From NCBI RefSeq assembly GCF_900156915.1, contig NZ_LT732535.1:3795079-3859078 (forward strand): a stretch of 64,000 nt of DNA, given 5' to 3'. Each line of letters opens with the position of its first letter. Position 1 is the first letter of the stretch. Source of the DNA: Sediminibacillus massiliensis (lineage in GTDB: Bacteria > Bacillota > Bacilli > Bacillales > Amphibacillaceae). The notes beneath the pieces are model-generated. The model was not told the DNA's origin. It made no database searches and worked only from the letters and a program-made list of their open reading frames with translations. Below are positions 25,397 to 34,583 of the stretch, piece by piece. The translations under genes were made by a program, and so were the position numbers.

Positions 25397-27490
25397 ATGA
25401 GTATAAGTCCTGTTAACACAACAACCAATAAATTAACAGAAGCTAAAGGATATAATTGTTGGCTTCAATATGAAAAAATTACAGACCACCGTTTGATTGA
25501 ATCATTTTTGCCATGGCTTTCCAGTATCCATGTGGCGGGAAGTTCTGTAATTATCGATTCAGCAGTCGAGGAATTGCAAACTGCTGTTTATTCCATGTTT
25601 GATTCGGAAATAACCTACTCTGATTCTTTAGACGCAAGCATCGTGTTAGGTGCTCTGAATGAACTGGATGTTGAGTACTTTAACATTGATAACGAGGAAA
25701 TCGAGAACATAAACGAAGAAGGATATATACTTAAATCAGTGACTAAGGGGCAGAGGAAAACCCTACTAGCCGCAGGTAAAACGGATAAAGGGGCATTGTA
25801 CGCTGTTTATCACTTATTGAGAATAATCCAGACAGGTGGACAAATCAATAACCTGAACATAATAGAGGCACCAAAAAATCAATTGAGAATGGTGAACCAA
25901 TGGGATAATATTGACGGAACCATTGAGCGAGGCTATTCTGGTCAATCCATTTTCTATCAAAACGGAGAGTTTACCGGAGATCTACAAAGAATCAAAGATT
26001 ACGCCCGGTTGCTATCATCAACAGGAATCAATGCTATTTCCATTAATAATGTAAATGTCTGGGATGTGGAAACAAATCTCATTACAGAGAAGTATTTGCC
26101 GGAAGTATCTAAAGTCGCAGATATATTCAGAGCGTATGGTATCCAGACTTTCTTAAGCATCAACTATGCAAGTCCAATTCAGTTAGGCGGCTTGGGTACA
26201 GCAGACCCGCTAGATGCTGAAGTAAAGCACTTTTGGAAAACAAAAGTAGAAGAAATTTATCGCATTGTTCCTGATTTTGGCGGCTTTGTAGTGAAAGCGG
26301 ATTCAGAAAACCGTCCAGGTCCTTTCTCTTATAATAGAGACCATGCTGACGGTGCCAATGTATTGGCAGAAGCTTTGGAACCATTCAACGGGGTCGTTGT
26401 CTGGCGTTGTTTCGTTTACAATTGTCGTCAGGATTGGCGTGACCGTTCGACGGACAGGGCCAAAGCAGCATATGACAACTTTAAACCGTTAGATGGAAAG
26501 TTTAAAGACAATGTCATATTGCAAGTGAAAAACGGACCGATGGATTTTCAAGTGAGAGAACCAGTGTCCCCTTTGTTTGGAGCTATGCCGAATACCAACC
26601 AAGTTCTGGAGTTTCAAGTTGCCCAGGAATATACAGGACAGCAAAAAGATTTGTGTTATCTAGTGCCGCAATGGAAAGAGATCCTTGACTTTGATACATA
26701 TTGCAAAGGGGAAGGATCGACTGTCAAAAGAATTGTCGATGGCTCTTTATATAAGTATAAATATAGTGGAATAGCAGCTGTTTCCAATATTGGAGATGAT
26801 ATAAATTGGACAGGTAATACGCTGGCGCAAGCAAACCTTTATGGTTATGGGCGGCTGACATGGAATCCGGATTTATCATCACAGGAAATTACGAATGAGT
26901 GGATTTTACAGACTTTTGGAAATGATCCAGAAGTCCATGAAGTAGTGTATCGAATGTTGATGGATTCCTGGCCTGTCTATGAAAACTACAACGCCCCGCT
27001 TGGAGTAGGCTGGATGATAAATCCAGGTCATCATTATGGACCAAACGTGGACGGTTATGAATACTCGGCATGGGGGACATATCATTTCTCAGACAGGGAT
27101 GGAATAGGAGTAGACCGGACAGTTGAATCAGGAACGGCATATACAGCCCAGTACTTCTCGCCGAACTTTGAAACTTATAACAATTTGGAAACATGCCCTG
27201 ATGAATTATTGCTGTTTTTTCACCATGTACCATACACCCATCAGCTGAAATCAGGGAAAACAGTCATTCAGCATATTTACGACACTCATTTTAAGGGTGT
27301 GGATCAAGTTAGAGAACTCATTGAAAGGTGGGAATCAATAGAAGGGAAAATAGATGAATACCGCTATAATAATATTCGGAATCGGTTTGATTTACAGTTA
27401 ACCAATGCCAGGGAATGGCGCGATAAAGTAAACACGTATTTTTACCGTAAATCCGGCATCTCGGATGAACACAATCGAACAATTTATTAA
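25397..27490 (+). CDS. aguA: Alpha-glucuronidase, GH67, cytoplasmic
   Basis: The enzyme (697 residues) removes 4-O-methyl-D-glucuronic acid or glucuronic acid from the non-reducing end of aldouronic acids. Family signatures are [15 protein letters not shown], the general acid E304 in [10 protein letters not shown], and the catalytic pair D383 ([10 protein letters not shown]) and E411 (AQEYTG). No signal peptide exists, so it acts on imported oligosaccharides. The start ATG has GAAGGGGG upstream. Its product glucuronate enters the UxaC-UxuB-UxuA route encoded nearby. UxuA follows 101 bases downstream, probably in the same transcript. Confidence 0.96.
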   Translation: MSISPVNTTTNKLTEAKGYNCWLQYEKITDHRLIESFLPWLSSIHVAGSSVIIDSAVEELQTAVYSMFDSEITYSDSLDASIVLGALNELDVEYFNIDNEEIENINEEGYILKSVTKGQRKTLLAAGKTDKGALYAVYHLLRIIQTGGQINNLNIIEAPKNQLRMVNQWDNIDGTIERGYSGQSIFYQNGEFTGDLQRIKDYARLLSSTGINAISINNVNVWDVETNLITEKYLPEVSKVADIFRAYGIQTFLSINYASPIQLGGLGTADPLDAEVKHFWKTKVEEIYRIVPDFGGFVVKADSENRPGPFSYNRDHADGANVLAEALEPFNGVVVWRCFVYNCRQDWRDRSTDRAKAAYDNFKPLDGKFKDNVILQVKNGPMDFQVREPVSPLFGAMPNTNQVLEFQVAQEYTGQQKDLCYLVPQWKEILDFDTYCKGEGSTVKRIVDGSLYKYKYSGIAAVSNIGDDINWTGNTLAQANLYGYGRLTWNPDLSSQEITNEWILQTFGNDPEVHEVVYRMLMDSWPVYENYNAPLGVGWMINPGHHYGPNVDGYEYSAWGTYHFSDRDGIGVDRTVESGTAYTAQYFSPNFETYNNLETCPDELLLFFHHVPYTHQLKSGKTVIQHIYDTHFKGVDQVRELIERWESIEGKIDEYRYNNIRNRFDLQLTNAREWRDKVNTYFYRKSGISDEHNRTIY

Positions 27491-27501
27491 ATATATGGAA
27501 A

Positions 27502-27527
27502 TGGCTGTCTGTTAAATTAGATAGCCG
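27502..27527 (+). promoter_or_regulatory. Intercistronic hairpin between aguA and uxuA
   Basis: TGGCTGTCT and AGATAGCCG pair around GTTAAATT with one G-T. The tail is not a clean T-run, so it may only partly stop transcription between the two genes. Confidence 0.45.
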
Positions 27528-27591
27528 TAACTTTATCTTCGAAGGTCTGTCAGCGAGCGTTGAGACGACTGTCAAATGGAGGAATAAGAAG

Positions 27592-28698
27592 ATGAGAATG
27601 GTATTTAGATGGTTTGGAGAAGGTAATGACAGTATCAGTTTAAAGCATATTAAGCAAATTCCAGGAGTTGAAGGGGTGGTCTGGGCGCTGCACGACATTC
27701 CTGCCGGTAAGGTCTGGCCGCTCGATCGCATCCAAGAAGTAAAACAACAAGCAGAACTGCAAGATTTCCAAATAGAAGTCGTAGAAAGCGTAAATGTCCA
27801 TGAAGATATTAAACTTGGTTTACCTACTAGGGACAAGTATATTGAAAACTATAAAAAGACAATAGAAAATCTTGCATCGATTGGAGTTAAAGTTATCTGT
27901 TATAATTTCATGCCCGTGTTTGACTGGACACGGACAAATTTATTCAAGGAACATGAAGATGGATCGACGGCCCTTTTTTATGAAAAAGCAATGGTGGAAA
28001 ATATGGACCCGATGGAACTTGTGCAAAAAATCGCCCATAATTCCAAATATACCATGCCTGGATGGGAAGCTGAGCGGCTTAGTTCTTTGAAGAAATTATT
28101 TGAAGCATACAGCCTTATCTCGACGGAGGATCTTTGGAATAATCTTCAATACTTCCTGGAACAAATTATTCCGGTTGCTGAGGTGAATGATATTAAAATG
28201 GCGATACATCCAGATGATCCACCTTGGCCGGTTTTTGGTCTCCCGAGAATAATAACTTCACAAAAGAATCTAAGCAGATTTCTAAAACTCGTAGATAGCC
28301 CTTATAATGGAATCACTCTTTGCAGCGGCTCACTAGGTGCCAACCCTGAGAATAATATTCCGGCGATGATAAAGGAATTTGGAGAACGGATTCCGTTTGT
28401 TCATATTCGTAATCTGCGAATATCTGGAAATGGAGATTTTATCGAAACTTCCCATCGGACACAAGATGGCTCAGTTGATATATACCAAGTAGTCAAAGCA
28501 TTGTACGATATTGGGTTTACCGGCTATGCAAGACCTGATCATGGACGTCATATCTGGGATGAAGAATGCAGACCTGGATACGGACTTTATGACAGAGGGC
28601 TTGGTATTATGTACTTATGGGGGATCTGGGACTCGTTGAAAGCAAGCCAGACAGAAAAAACAGCTAGCCTGGAGCTTGAGCGGAAAGCTTACGTATAA
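27592..28698 (+). CDS. uxuA: D-mannonate dehydratase
   Basis: UxuA turns D-mannonate into 2-keto-3-deoxy-D-gluconate, the last step before KDG kinase. The 368-residue protein has the family N-terminus MRMVFRWFGEGNDS, the IPGVEGVVWALHD stretch and metal-site regions IHPDDPPWPVFGLPR, CSGSLG, FVHIRN and ARPDHGRH. It starts at ATG behind GGAGGAA. The gene lies 10 kb from uxaC and uxuB, next to the alpha-glucuronidase instead. KDG kinase and KDPG aldolase are not in the window. Confidence 0.96.
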   Translation: MRMVFRWFGEGNDSISLKHIKQIPGVEGVVWALHDIPAGKVWPLDRIQEVKQQAELQDFQIEVVESVNVHEDIKLGLPTRDKYIENYKKTIENLASIGVKVICYNFMPVFDWTRTNLFKEHEDGSTALFYEKAMVENMDPMELVQKIAHNSKYTMPGWEAERLSSLKKLFEAYSLISTEDLWNNLQYFLEQIIPVAEVNDIKMAIHPDDPPWPVFGLPRIITSQKNLSRFLKLVDSPYNGITLCSGSLGANPENNIPAMIKEFGERIPFVHIRNLRISGNGDFIETSHRTQDGSVDIYQVVKALYDIGFTGYARPDHGRHIWDEECRPGYGLYDRGLGIMYLWGIWDSLKASQTEKTASLELERKAYV

Positions 28699-28771
28699 GC
28701 GTTAGCCAGCTAGTATCACCCCCGGTTGAAGATGGCGAACTTTATCAGCCGGGAGGATATGAATAAATGAT

Positions 28772-29401
28772 CTATCTCTCCATTTTACTGAATGCTCTGT
28801 AGCTGAACCACATTAACAATAAGCTCAGGAGGCCAGCTGGGAAGAATGGAATCAGCCCTGGAACCCGCTCCATGAGAAGGGCAAGCACTAACAGGCAGAT
28901 GAGCATGGAAAGCGTACTCAAAGGATTGGCGACGCCTACTAAGAATGCATGCTTAAAATAGTCTATTATACGATGCTGGAAATGGACAAATACTGGGAAA
29001 ATATATAAAACGACCAAAATATAGAGAAGCGTTATATTAATGAAAACAATTAACAGGATAATATAAAGCGCCCCTTCAAAGTTTGCTAAGTATTGGTAGT
29101 CAATATAGAGAATATATCCAGCTCCCATTAGTAACCAGAATAAAGCGTTGGAGCGAAGAAACTCAGAGCGATAACTTTTCCAGAATAACGGCAGGATTTT
29201 AATATCGCTGCGACCTGTAACCCATTTCCTTGTAATCGCATACATAGCTGTTGTAGCAGGACCAATCCCGAAAACAATCAGGCCGGCTAAACTGAAAAAT
29301 GTCCAGAGAAGATTAACATAGGCAATTCTAGTGATCCATTCCATAACAGTATATATTAATCCTAGTAATCCTTTTGGTTTTATGATGACAATCACCTCCA
29401 A
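28772..29401 (-). CDS. DUF624 (YesL-like) membrane protein, paralog 1
   Basis: The protein has about five hydrophobic segments and the DUF624 pattern EWITRIAYVNLLWTFFSLAGLIVFGIGPATTA split over residues 20-50, then KWVTGRSD. YesL-like proteins often accompany oligosaccharide ABC importers, but their role is unknown. The start is unclear: TTG 29401 has no ribosome binding site. GGAGG (29399-29395) sits 8 bases before an ATC (29386), and no ATG, GTG or TTG is properly spaced. The N-terminal KPKGLLG is typical of the family, so the true start is within a few codons. It is paralogous to the protein at 43.2 kb. Confidence 0.82.
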   Translation of the reverse strand: MEVIVIIKPKGLLGLIYTVMEWITRIAYVNLLWTFFSLAGLIVFGIGPATTAMYAITRKWVTGRSDIKILPLFWKSYRSEFLRSNALFWLLMGAGYILYIDYQYLANFEGALYIILLIVFINITLLYILVVLYIFPVFVHFQHRIIDYFKHAFLVGVANPLSTLSMLICLLVLALLMERVPGLIPFFPAGLLSLLLMWFSYRAFSKMER

Positions 29402-29497
29402 TATTTATCATTATTCTATCATAGATGACAGAATTGCTCGAAATCTATTTGCAAATGAAAAAGTTTCCAAAAAATTAGTATATTAACAAGAAAGGTA

Positions 29498-29553
29498 TTG
29501 TTTTACGATAGGAGAGAGGCTATAATAAATTTATCAACTAACATACTAGTTAT
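29498..29553 (+). promoter_or_regulatory. Promoter and operator of the second GntR regulator gene
   Basis: TTGTTT (29498-29503) and TATAAT (29521-29526) have a 17-base spacer, followed by CATACTAGTTAT (29542-29553). From the -10 on, the sequence aligns with that at 24525-24570 over about 40 bases. The DUF624 gene starts divergently just upstream, so the site could act on both. Confidence 0.7.
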
Positions 29554-29678
29554 ATTAAAATAGTAATATTACATAGTATGAATCCCACATTGACTACACA
29601 TCTCTGCACTTAAAGCAATATCTATATCCACCAGTAGCACCATCAAAGTCACAAACAGTAGTTTTTTGCAAAAAGTAC

Positions 29679-29690
29679 CATATTAGTATC
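29679..29690. promoter_or_regulatory. Second copy of the GntR operator motif
   Basis: CATATTAGTATC resembles CATACTAGTGTG and CATACTAGTTAT found before the two regulator genes. It lies 34 bases before the start codon of the second regulator, so two sites may cooperate. The remainder of the 29402-29723 gap shows no gene. Confidence 0.45.
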
Positions 29691-29723
29691 ATTACCATTT
29701 TAAAAAAAGCAAGGGGGGAATGA

Positions 29724-30410
29724 ATGGAAATTTTACCGTTGGAAAAAACCAACTATAGCGGTTCCACCAGAGACTATATATATAATGTGATAAAAAGGAA
29801 AATTATCAATCTTGAGTTGAAACCTGGCACTAAGATCTCCGAAAAACAAATATCTGAAGTACTGGAAGTTAGCAGGACACCGATTAGAGAAGCATTTCTC
29901 CAATTGTCCCAAGAAGATCTCATTCAAGTGTATCCACAGAGTGGTACAATTGTATCTTTGATAGATCTGGCGCAAGTTGAAGAGGCAAGGTTCGTCAGAG
30001 AAAGCCTTGAGGTCGGGATTGTCGGCCTTGCATGTGAAAAGATGTCCATTGATTCTTTAATTCATTTAGAGGCTAATGTAGCAATGCAGGAAAAATGTGA
30101 CAAATCAAGCAATCAGCAAAAGTTATTAGAACTTGACGATGAATTTCATCGGTTGTTATTCGAAGGAACCGACAAATTAAAGACTTGGAAGATGATCCAG
30201 CAAATGAATGCACATTTTAATCGATTAAGACTTCTTAGACTTTCGTCTGTTTTAAACTGGGATATCATTATTAGCCAACACAAAGAGATTTTCAGCTTAA
30301 TTACGAACAAAAATCTTGAACAAGCCCAGTTCATCATACAAGAGCATTTAAGGCTTGCTGTCATTGAGAAAAGTCTTTTAAAAAAGCAATACCCTGATTA
30401 TTTTAAATAA
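29724..30410 (+). CDS. GntR-family transcriptional regulator, FCD domain (paralog 2)
   Basis: The 228-residue protein has the same layout as the regulator at 24.6 kb: winged helix (STRDYIYNVIKRKII... VSRTPIREAFLQL), QSGTIVS wing and an FCD ligand domain with DDEFHRLLFE, SQHKEIF and QEHLRL metal residues. Around half of the residues match its paralog by eye. It starts at ATG behind AAGGGGGG. It precedes the LplABC-type importer and likely controls it and itself in response to a uronate or aldonate; the ligand is not known. Confidence 0.9.
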   Translation: MEILPLEKTNYSGSTRDYIYNVIKRKIINLELKPGTKISEKQISEVLEVSRTPIREAFLQLSQEDLIQVYPQSGTIVSLIDLAQVEEARFVRESLEVGIVGLACEKMSIDSLIHLEANVAMQEKCDKSSNQQKLLELDDEFHRLLFEGTDKLKTWKMIQQMNAHFNRLRLLRLSSVLNWDIIISQHKEIFSLITNKNLEQAQFIIQEHLRLAVIEKSLLKKQYPDYFK

Positions 30411-30522
30411 CTAATAGCAACAAAAGCTTTTTTTAGATGTTTTGTGTAAGCGTTTCTTTTAACGTGAGGCTGCTCGATACAACTACGGGAAGAAGGGTTT
30501 GTCTAAAATATAATTACTTTTT

Positions 30523-30537
30523 TTGAAAGCGTTTGCT
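30523..30537 (+). promoter_or_regulatory. cre site upstream of the second ABC operon
   Basis: TTGAAAGCGTTTGCT matches the cre consensus except for the last base. It is 57 bases upstream of the binding-protein start. A weaker similar sequence lies at 30444-30458. Confidence 0.7.
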
Positions 30538-30593
30538 TATCCTGTAAAGCTCTTATATAAAACTATTTTGATTATTATAGAGGAGGGCATATT

Positions 30594-32243
30594 ATGCCGA
30601 AGAAACTATTAATTACTGCTGCATCTGCTGCATTGTCATTGTCACTGTTGGCAGGATGTATGGAAAAATCGTCGAGTGAAGACAAGGATGCGGAGGCAAC
30701 TTCCGATTCCGGATTGACCAAAATTACTACTGTCCGTACTTTGGCCGATGATACAAAATTCAAAAACGGTGAAGATGTCAATGATAACGTAGTAACACAG
30801 TGGGCTGAGGAAGAGTTGAGTATCGATTTTGAAACAATGTGGACAGTTCCGAACGATGAGCAATACAACACTCAAATTCGTCTGGCAATGTCTGCCGGCA
30901 AAGAACTACCTGATGTTTTTGAAGTGACAGATGGTCAATTGATTGCCGATTTAATTGAGTCAGGATTAGTAATGCCGATCGATGAGGCAATCGAAGAATA
31001 TGCCTCACCTGAATTAAAAGAAGTTTATGAACAATTCCCTGAAGCGTTTTATTCCGCCACAAAAGATGGGGTTCGGTATGGTCTTCCTAGACTATCCGGC
31101 GGAAACGGATCCGACTCCTTACTTTGGTTGCGTGATGACTGGCTTAACAATTTAGGTTTGGAAGCACCACAAACCATTCCGGAAATGGAACAAGTCATGG
31201 ATTCGTTCGTAAATGAAGATCCAGACGGCAATGGAAAAGACGATACAATTGGATTAACATTGGCCTCTAAAAATGGATTGGCGACATGGCTTGCTGACGG
31301 AAGCTTCCTGTTTGGAGCTTATGGTGACTATCTCCCTATGTCATGGAGTAAAGATGAGAACGGAGAATTGGTGTATGGTTCCATCCAACCTTCCATTAAA
31401 GAAGGACTGGCCAAGCTTAATGAATGGTATGAAAAAGGATATCTGGATAAAGAAGTGGGAATTCTCGATGAACAAGACGCGATTGAAAGTTTCGTTGCCG
31501 GTAAGTCCGGTATGATTTCCGCACCGCCATGGGCTGAAGGCTGGCCTGTAGGGGACGCCATCAAAAACAATGAAGGGGCAGAAGCAGGAGCGTACCCACT
31601 TCCGACAAGTGAAGATGGAAAAGCGGGACGACGTGGTGAGCAGTACATCACTGGCCAATTCTTGTTCAGCAAAGACTTCGAACATATGGATAAATTCTTC
31701 GAATACTGGAATGCAATTTACAGCTATACTTTCGGTGATGATGAGTACTTTGAGAATGGTATGTTTGAAGGCTATGACTATGTAATGGTAGATGGAGAAC
31801 CTGTGTATGACCAAGAGAAGATCCAAGAAGTTACCGGAGAAGAATATATCAATCCTGGCAAATACTTCTTGCCGACAGACGTACCAACAGTTCCTTTCAT
31901 GCTTTATGACTTGTTGGAAGATTTCCATGAGACAGGAAGAGAACCGGAAACTCCTTATGAGCATAGACTAGCCGACGGTACGGATATTTATAAGAAAGCC
32001 GGCGCGATCGTCAATCAACAGAATGATATCAGGATCGAGAATGAATTCTCTGGAGCACCTACTAAAACCATGCAAGCGCAATCAGAGCATCTTGAAAAGC
32101 TTGAGCAGGAAACATTCGCCGATATCATTTATGGCAATAAACCAGTCGATGCCTTTGATGACTTTGTTGAACAGTGGAAAAAGAATGGTGGAGAGGAAAT
32201 TACCAAAGAAGTAAACGAATGGTATGACTCTGTTCAGAAATAA
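30594..32243 (+). CDS. Oligosaccharide ABC transporter binding lipoprotein (LplA/YtcQ type)
   Basis: The 549-residue lipoprotein has a signal peptide with lipobox LLAGC (Cys22), then a large binding domain typical of the LplA/YtcQ group of Bacillota, which is longer than ordinary family-1 proteins (NEDPDGNGKDDTIGLTL is a group-typical loop). The EF-hand-like DPDGNGKDD suggests a bound calcium ion. Members near alpha-glucuronidase and GH10 xylanase genes import methylglucurono-xylo-oligosaccharides. That substrate is inferred from the locus. A stem-loop separates it from the permeases. Confidence 0.92.
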   Translation: MPKKLLITAASAALSLSLLAGCMEKSSSEDKDAEATSDSGLTKITTVRTLADDTKFKNGEDVNDNVVTQWAEEELSIDFETMWTVPNDEQYNTQIRLAMSAGKELPDVFEVTDGQLIADLIESGLVMPIDEAIEEYASPELKEVYEQFPEAFYSATKDGVRYGLPRLSGGNGSDSLLWLRDDWLNNLGLEAPQTIPEMEQVMDSFVNEDPDGNGKDDTIGLTLASKNGLATWLADGSFLFGAYGDYLPMSWSKDENGELVYGSIQPSIKEGLAKLNEWYEKGYLDKEVGILDEQDAIESFVAGKSGMISAPPWAEGWPVGDAIKNNEGAEAGAYPLPTSEDGKAGRRGEQYITGQFLFSKDFEHMDKFFEYWNAIYSYTFGDDEYFENGMFEGYDYVMVDGEPVYDQEKIQEVTGEEYINPGKYFLPTDVPTVPFMLYDLLEDFHETGREPETPYEHRLADGTDIYKKAGAIVNQQNDIRIENEFSGAPTKTMQAQSEHLEKLEQETFADIIYGNKPVDAFDDFVEQWKKNGGEEITKEVNEWYDSVQK

Positions 32244-32247
32244 CGAA

Positions 32248-32297
32248 AAGATACGGGCTATTCACAAAGATACTTTGCGTAATAGCCCATGTATCTT
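32248..32297 (+). promoter_or_regulatory. Intercistronic stem-loop in the second ABC operon
   Basis: AAGATACGGGCTATT (32248-32262) pairs with AATAGCCCATGTATCTT (32281-32297) with a two-base bulge, and an inner CAAAG/CTTTG can extend it. It has only a short T-rich tail, so it may attenuate rather than fully stop transcription. Confidence 0.7.
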
Positions 32298-32334
32298 TAT
32301 CTCTATAACAGGCAAAGGAACAGGAGGGGATTAG

Positions 32335-33342
32335 ATGGCACAGCCCTTGAAAAAAGAAAGCGAGTATGCAGAAGAACCACAACTACAACAAGCACCAAAA
32401 CTGGAAAAGAAGGAAAAAGTAAAAAGAAAAGTGGAAAAGAAAAAACAAAAATGGGATTTTAAAAACACTTGGCAACTGCATGTTTTAGTAATCCCGGCTG
32501 TGATTGTTGCACTAATTTTTCAATATGCCCCCATGGGCGGCCTGATCATGGCTTTTCAGGATTACAAGCCATGGCTCGGTTTTTTTAATTCTCCATTTGT
32601 CGGTTTTGAACATTTTAAAACAATGTTTCAATATGACGATGCCAGACAAGTTATATGGAATACCCTGATTATATCTGTGTTGAAAATTATCTTCCAGGTA
32701 CTGGTCCCTCTTGTATTTGCTTTATTACTTAATGAAGTAGTCAAAATGAAGTTTAAGCGGACTGTACAAACAATCATTTATCTCCCGCATTTTCTCTCCT
32801 GGGTTATACTAGGTGGTATTTTGATGGATCTTCTTTCTCCGGACGGAGGGATTATCAATCAAATGTTAGGGCTGATCGGGATAGATCCAATCTTTTTCCT
32901 TGGAGATAATACGTGGTTCCGGCCTACTGTCATTTTAAGTGATATATGGAAGGAAACTGGATTTAACACGATTGTGTTCCTGGCGGCAGTTACTGCAGTA
33001 AATCCAACATTGTATGAAGCCGCTACAATGGATGGAGCAAACCGCTGGAAGCAAACATTGTATATCACAATTCCATCTATGTTGCCAATCATCATTGTGG
33101 TAGCGACTCTTTCTTTAGGAAACATTTTGAATGCAGGTTTTGACCAAATCTTCAACTTGTATAATCCATTGGTATATAGAACTGGCGACATCATCGATAC
33201 GTACGTTTATCGGGTCGGTCTGGTAAGTGGTGACTTCAGTTACGGTACTGCAGTGGGATTGTTTAAATCTCTTATAAGTTTCGTTCTGGTTGTTGTCGGA
33301 TACCGGTTAGCTTATAAGTATGCCAATTATAGAATCTTTTAA
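32335..33342 (+). CDS. Oligosaccharide ABC transporter permease (LplB-like)
   Basis: The 335-residue permease has a long Lys/Glu-rich cytoplasmic N-terminus, six predicted helices, the LplB-typical QYAPMGGLIMAFQDYKPW region and the EAA loop EAATMDGANRWKQT. It starts at ATG behind CAGGAGGGG. Its partner is the LplC-like gene 14 bases downstream. Confidence 0.93.
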   Translation: MAQPLKKESEYAEEPQLQQAPKLEKKEKVKRKVEKKKQKWDFKNTWQLHVLVIPAVIVALIFQYAPMGGLIMAFQDYKPWLGFFNSPFVGFEHFKTMFQYDDARQVIWNTLIISVLKIIFQVLVPLVFALLLNEVVKMKFKRTVQTIIYLPHFLSWVILGGILMDLLSPDGGIINQMLGLIGIDPIFFLGDNTWFRPTVILSDIWKETGFNTIVFLAAVTAVNPTLYEAATMDGANRWKQTLYITIPSMLPIIIVVATLSLGNILNAGFDQIFNLYNPLVYRTGDIIDTYVYRVGLVSGDFSYGTAVGLFKSLISFVLVVVGYRLAYKYANYRIF

Positions 33343-33356
33343 GGAGGTTAGGGGTC

Positions 33357-34238
33357 ATGAATTATAACACAAAGGGATACCGGACGTTTACCATATTCAA
33401 CTATACATTCTTAACACTTGCGGCGATTGCCTGTTTATTCCCGCTTATTCATATTCTTGCGGTTTCGCTCAGTGGTAGTGCTGCCGCCACTGCGAATATT
33501 GTCAAACTCTGGCCGGTAGATTTTACACTTGATGCCTATGCAAAGACTATTGGAAATGAAAACTTTCTACGATCGTTAATGATTTCATTTAACCGTGTCT
33601 TCTTGGGTACATTAATTTCCATGGGATTAATGCTTTGTGCTGCATATCCTTTATCCAAAACAGATGAAGAGTTTAAAGGAAGAAAAATCTATACATGGTT
33701 TTTCGTGTTCACGATGCTTTTTAACGGTGGCCTGGTCCCTACCTATATTGTTGTCACCCAGCTGGGGCTGTCAGACACAATGTGGGCGCTTGTTCTGCCG
33801 ACGGCAATCAATGCTTTTAACTTGATTTTACTTCTAAACTTTTTTAGGACTTCAGTTCCGAAATCTTTGGAAGAAGCAGCTTTTATCGATGGCGCAAACC
33901 ATTTTCAAATATTCTTGAAAATCTATTTGCCGATATCCGTACCTGCTATAGCAACAATTTCTTTATTCACCATGGTCTTTCACTGGAATTCCTGGTTCGA
34001 CGGTTTGATCTATATGACAGATTCTCGGAATTATCCGCTGTCTACTTTCTTGCAGACAGTTATTGTTCAACAAGATTTCACCAATATGGATGTAGACGCT
34101 GAAATGCTTAGAGATTTATCCCAGCGTACTGTGCAATCTGCACAGATTTTCATTGCAGCTTTACCAATGTTAATAGTCTATCCTTTCTTACAGCGTTACT
34201 TTGTTAAGGGTATTGTACTAGGGTCTGAAAAAGAATAA
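33357..34238 (+). CDS. Oligosaccharide ABC transporter permease (LplC/YtcP-like)
   Basis: This 293-residue permease has six predicted helices, the EAA loop EEAAFIDGANHFQIF, and the C-terminal PFLQRYFVKGIVLGSEKE typical of the LplC/YtcP group. It starts behind AAGGAGG. Together with LplB-like and the lipoprotein it forms an importer that lacks its own ATPase gene. Confidence 0.93.
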   Translation: MNYNTKGYRTFTIFNYTFLTLAAIACLFPLIHILAVSLSGSAAATANIVKLWPVDFTLDAYAKTIGNENFLRSLMISFNRVFLGTLISMGLMLCAAYPLSKTDEEFKGRKIYTWFFVFTMLFNGGLVPTYIVVTQLGLSDTMWALVLPTAINAFNLILLLNFFRTSVPKSLEEAAFIDGANHFQIFLKIYLPISVPAIATISLFTMVFHWNSWFDGLIYMTDSRNYPLSTFLQTVIVQQDFTNMDVDAEMLRDLSQRTVQSAQIFIAALPMLIVYPFLQRYFVKGIVLGSEKE

Positions 34239-34286
34239 ATAGTTTTATATAGTCGATAGAAAGATACCATAAGAACGGATAAGTGA

Positions 34287-34538
34287 TCCTTACCTAATAT
34301 TGATCAGATGTTCGATTCTTTCCTTGAATTGGGTATCAGGCCGTTTGTGGAGATCGGCTTTATGCCGTGACTGTTGGCATAAAGCCATGAAACTATCTTC
34401 ACATGGGAAGGAAATGTGATGCCGCCTAAAGAATATAATAAGTGGAACGATTTATTAAAAGCTGTCGTTTCCCATTTTGTACTACGGGGAACACCTACAT
34501 ACCCTGGATTGGATGATTCTTTAATTCCTTCCTATTGA
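34287..34538 (+). pseudogene. Remnant of a GH39 beta-xylosidase gene
   Basis: In one frame this stretch reads PNIDQMFDSFLELGIRPFVE then IGFMP, stop, LLA, stop, and continues [20 protein letters not shown] and [12 protein letters not shown]. This is the region of GH39 xylosidases just before the acid/base glutamate (usual pattern FLLEIGMRPFVELGFMPEALAS ... KGNVTPPKDY). Stops TGA (34368-34370) and TAA (34380-34382) interrupt it, and the N-terminal part, catalytic residues and C-terminal domains are missing. About 80 codons remain. It sits between the importer and the xylanase gene, where an intact xylosidase would fit, so the gene was lost from this position. Confidence 0.8.
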
Positions 34539-34583
34539 TTTACGAATGGAAGATTAATATAGCGAAAGGTGGGTGGATGTGAA

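Noticed and set aside
30444-30458. Second cre-like sequence GTGTAAGCGTTTCTT before the second importer
   Set aside because: Three mismatches to the consensus; a better site exists at 30523.
31341-31964. Minus-strand open frame of 207 codons
   Set aside because: It lies wholly inside the well-supported binding-lipoprotein gene and has no binding site or family features.
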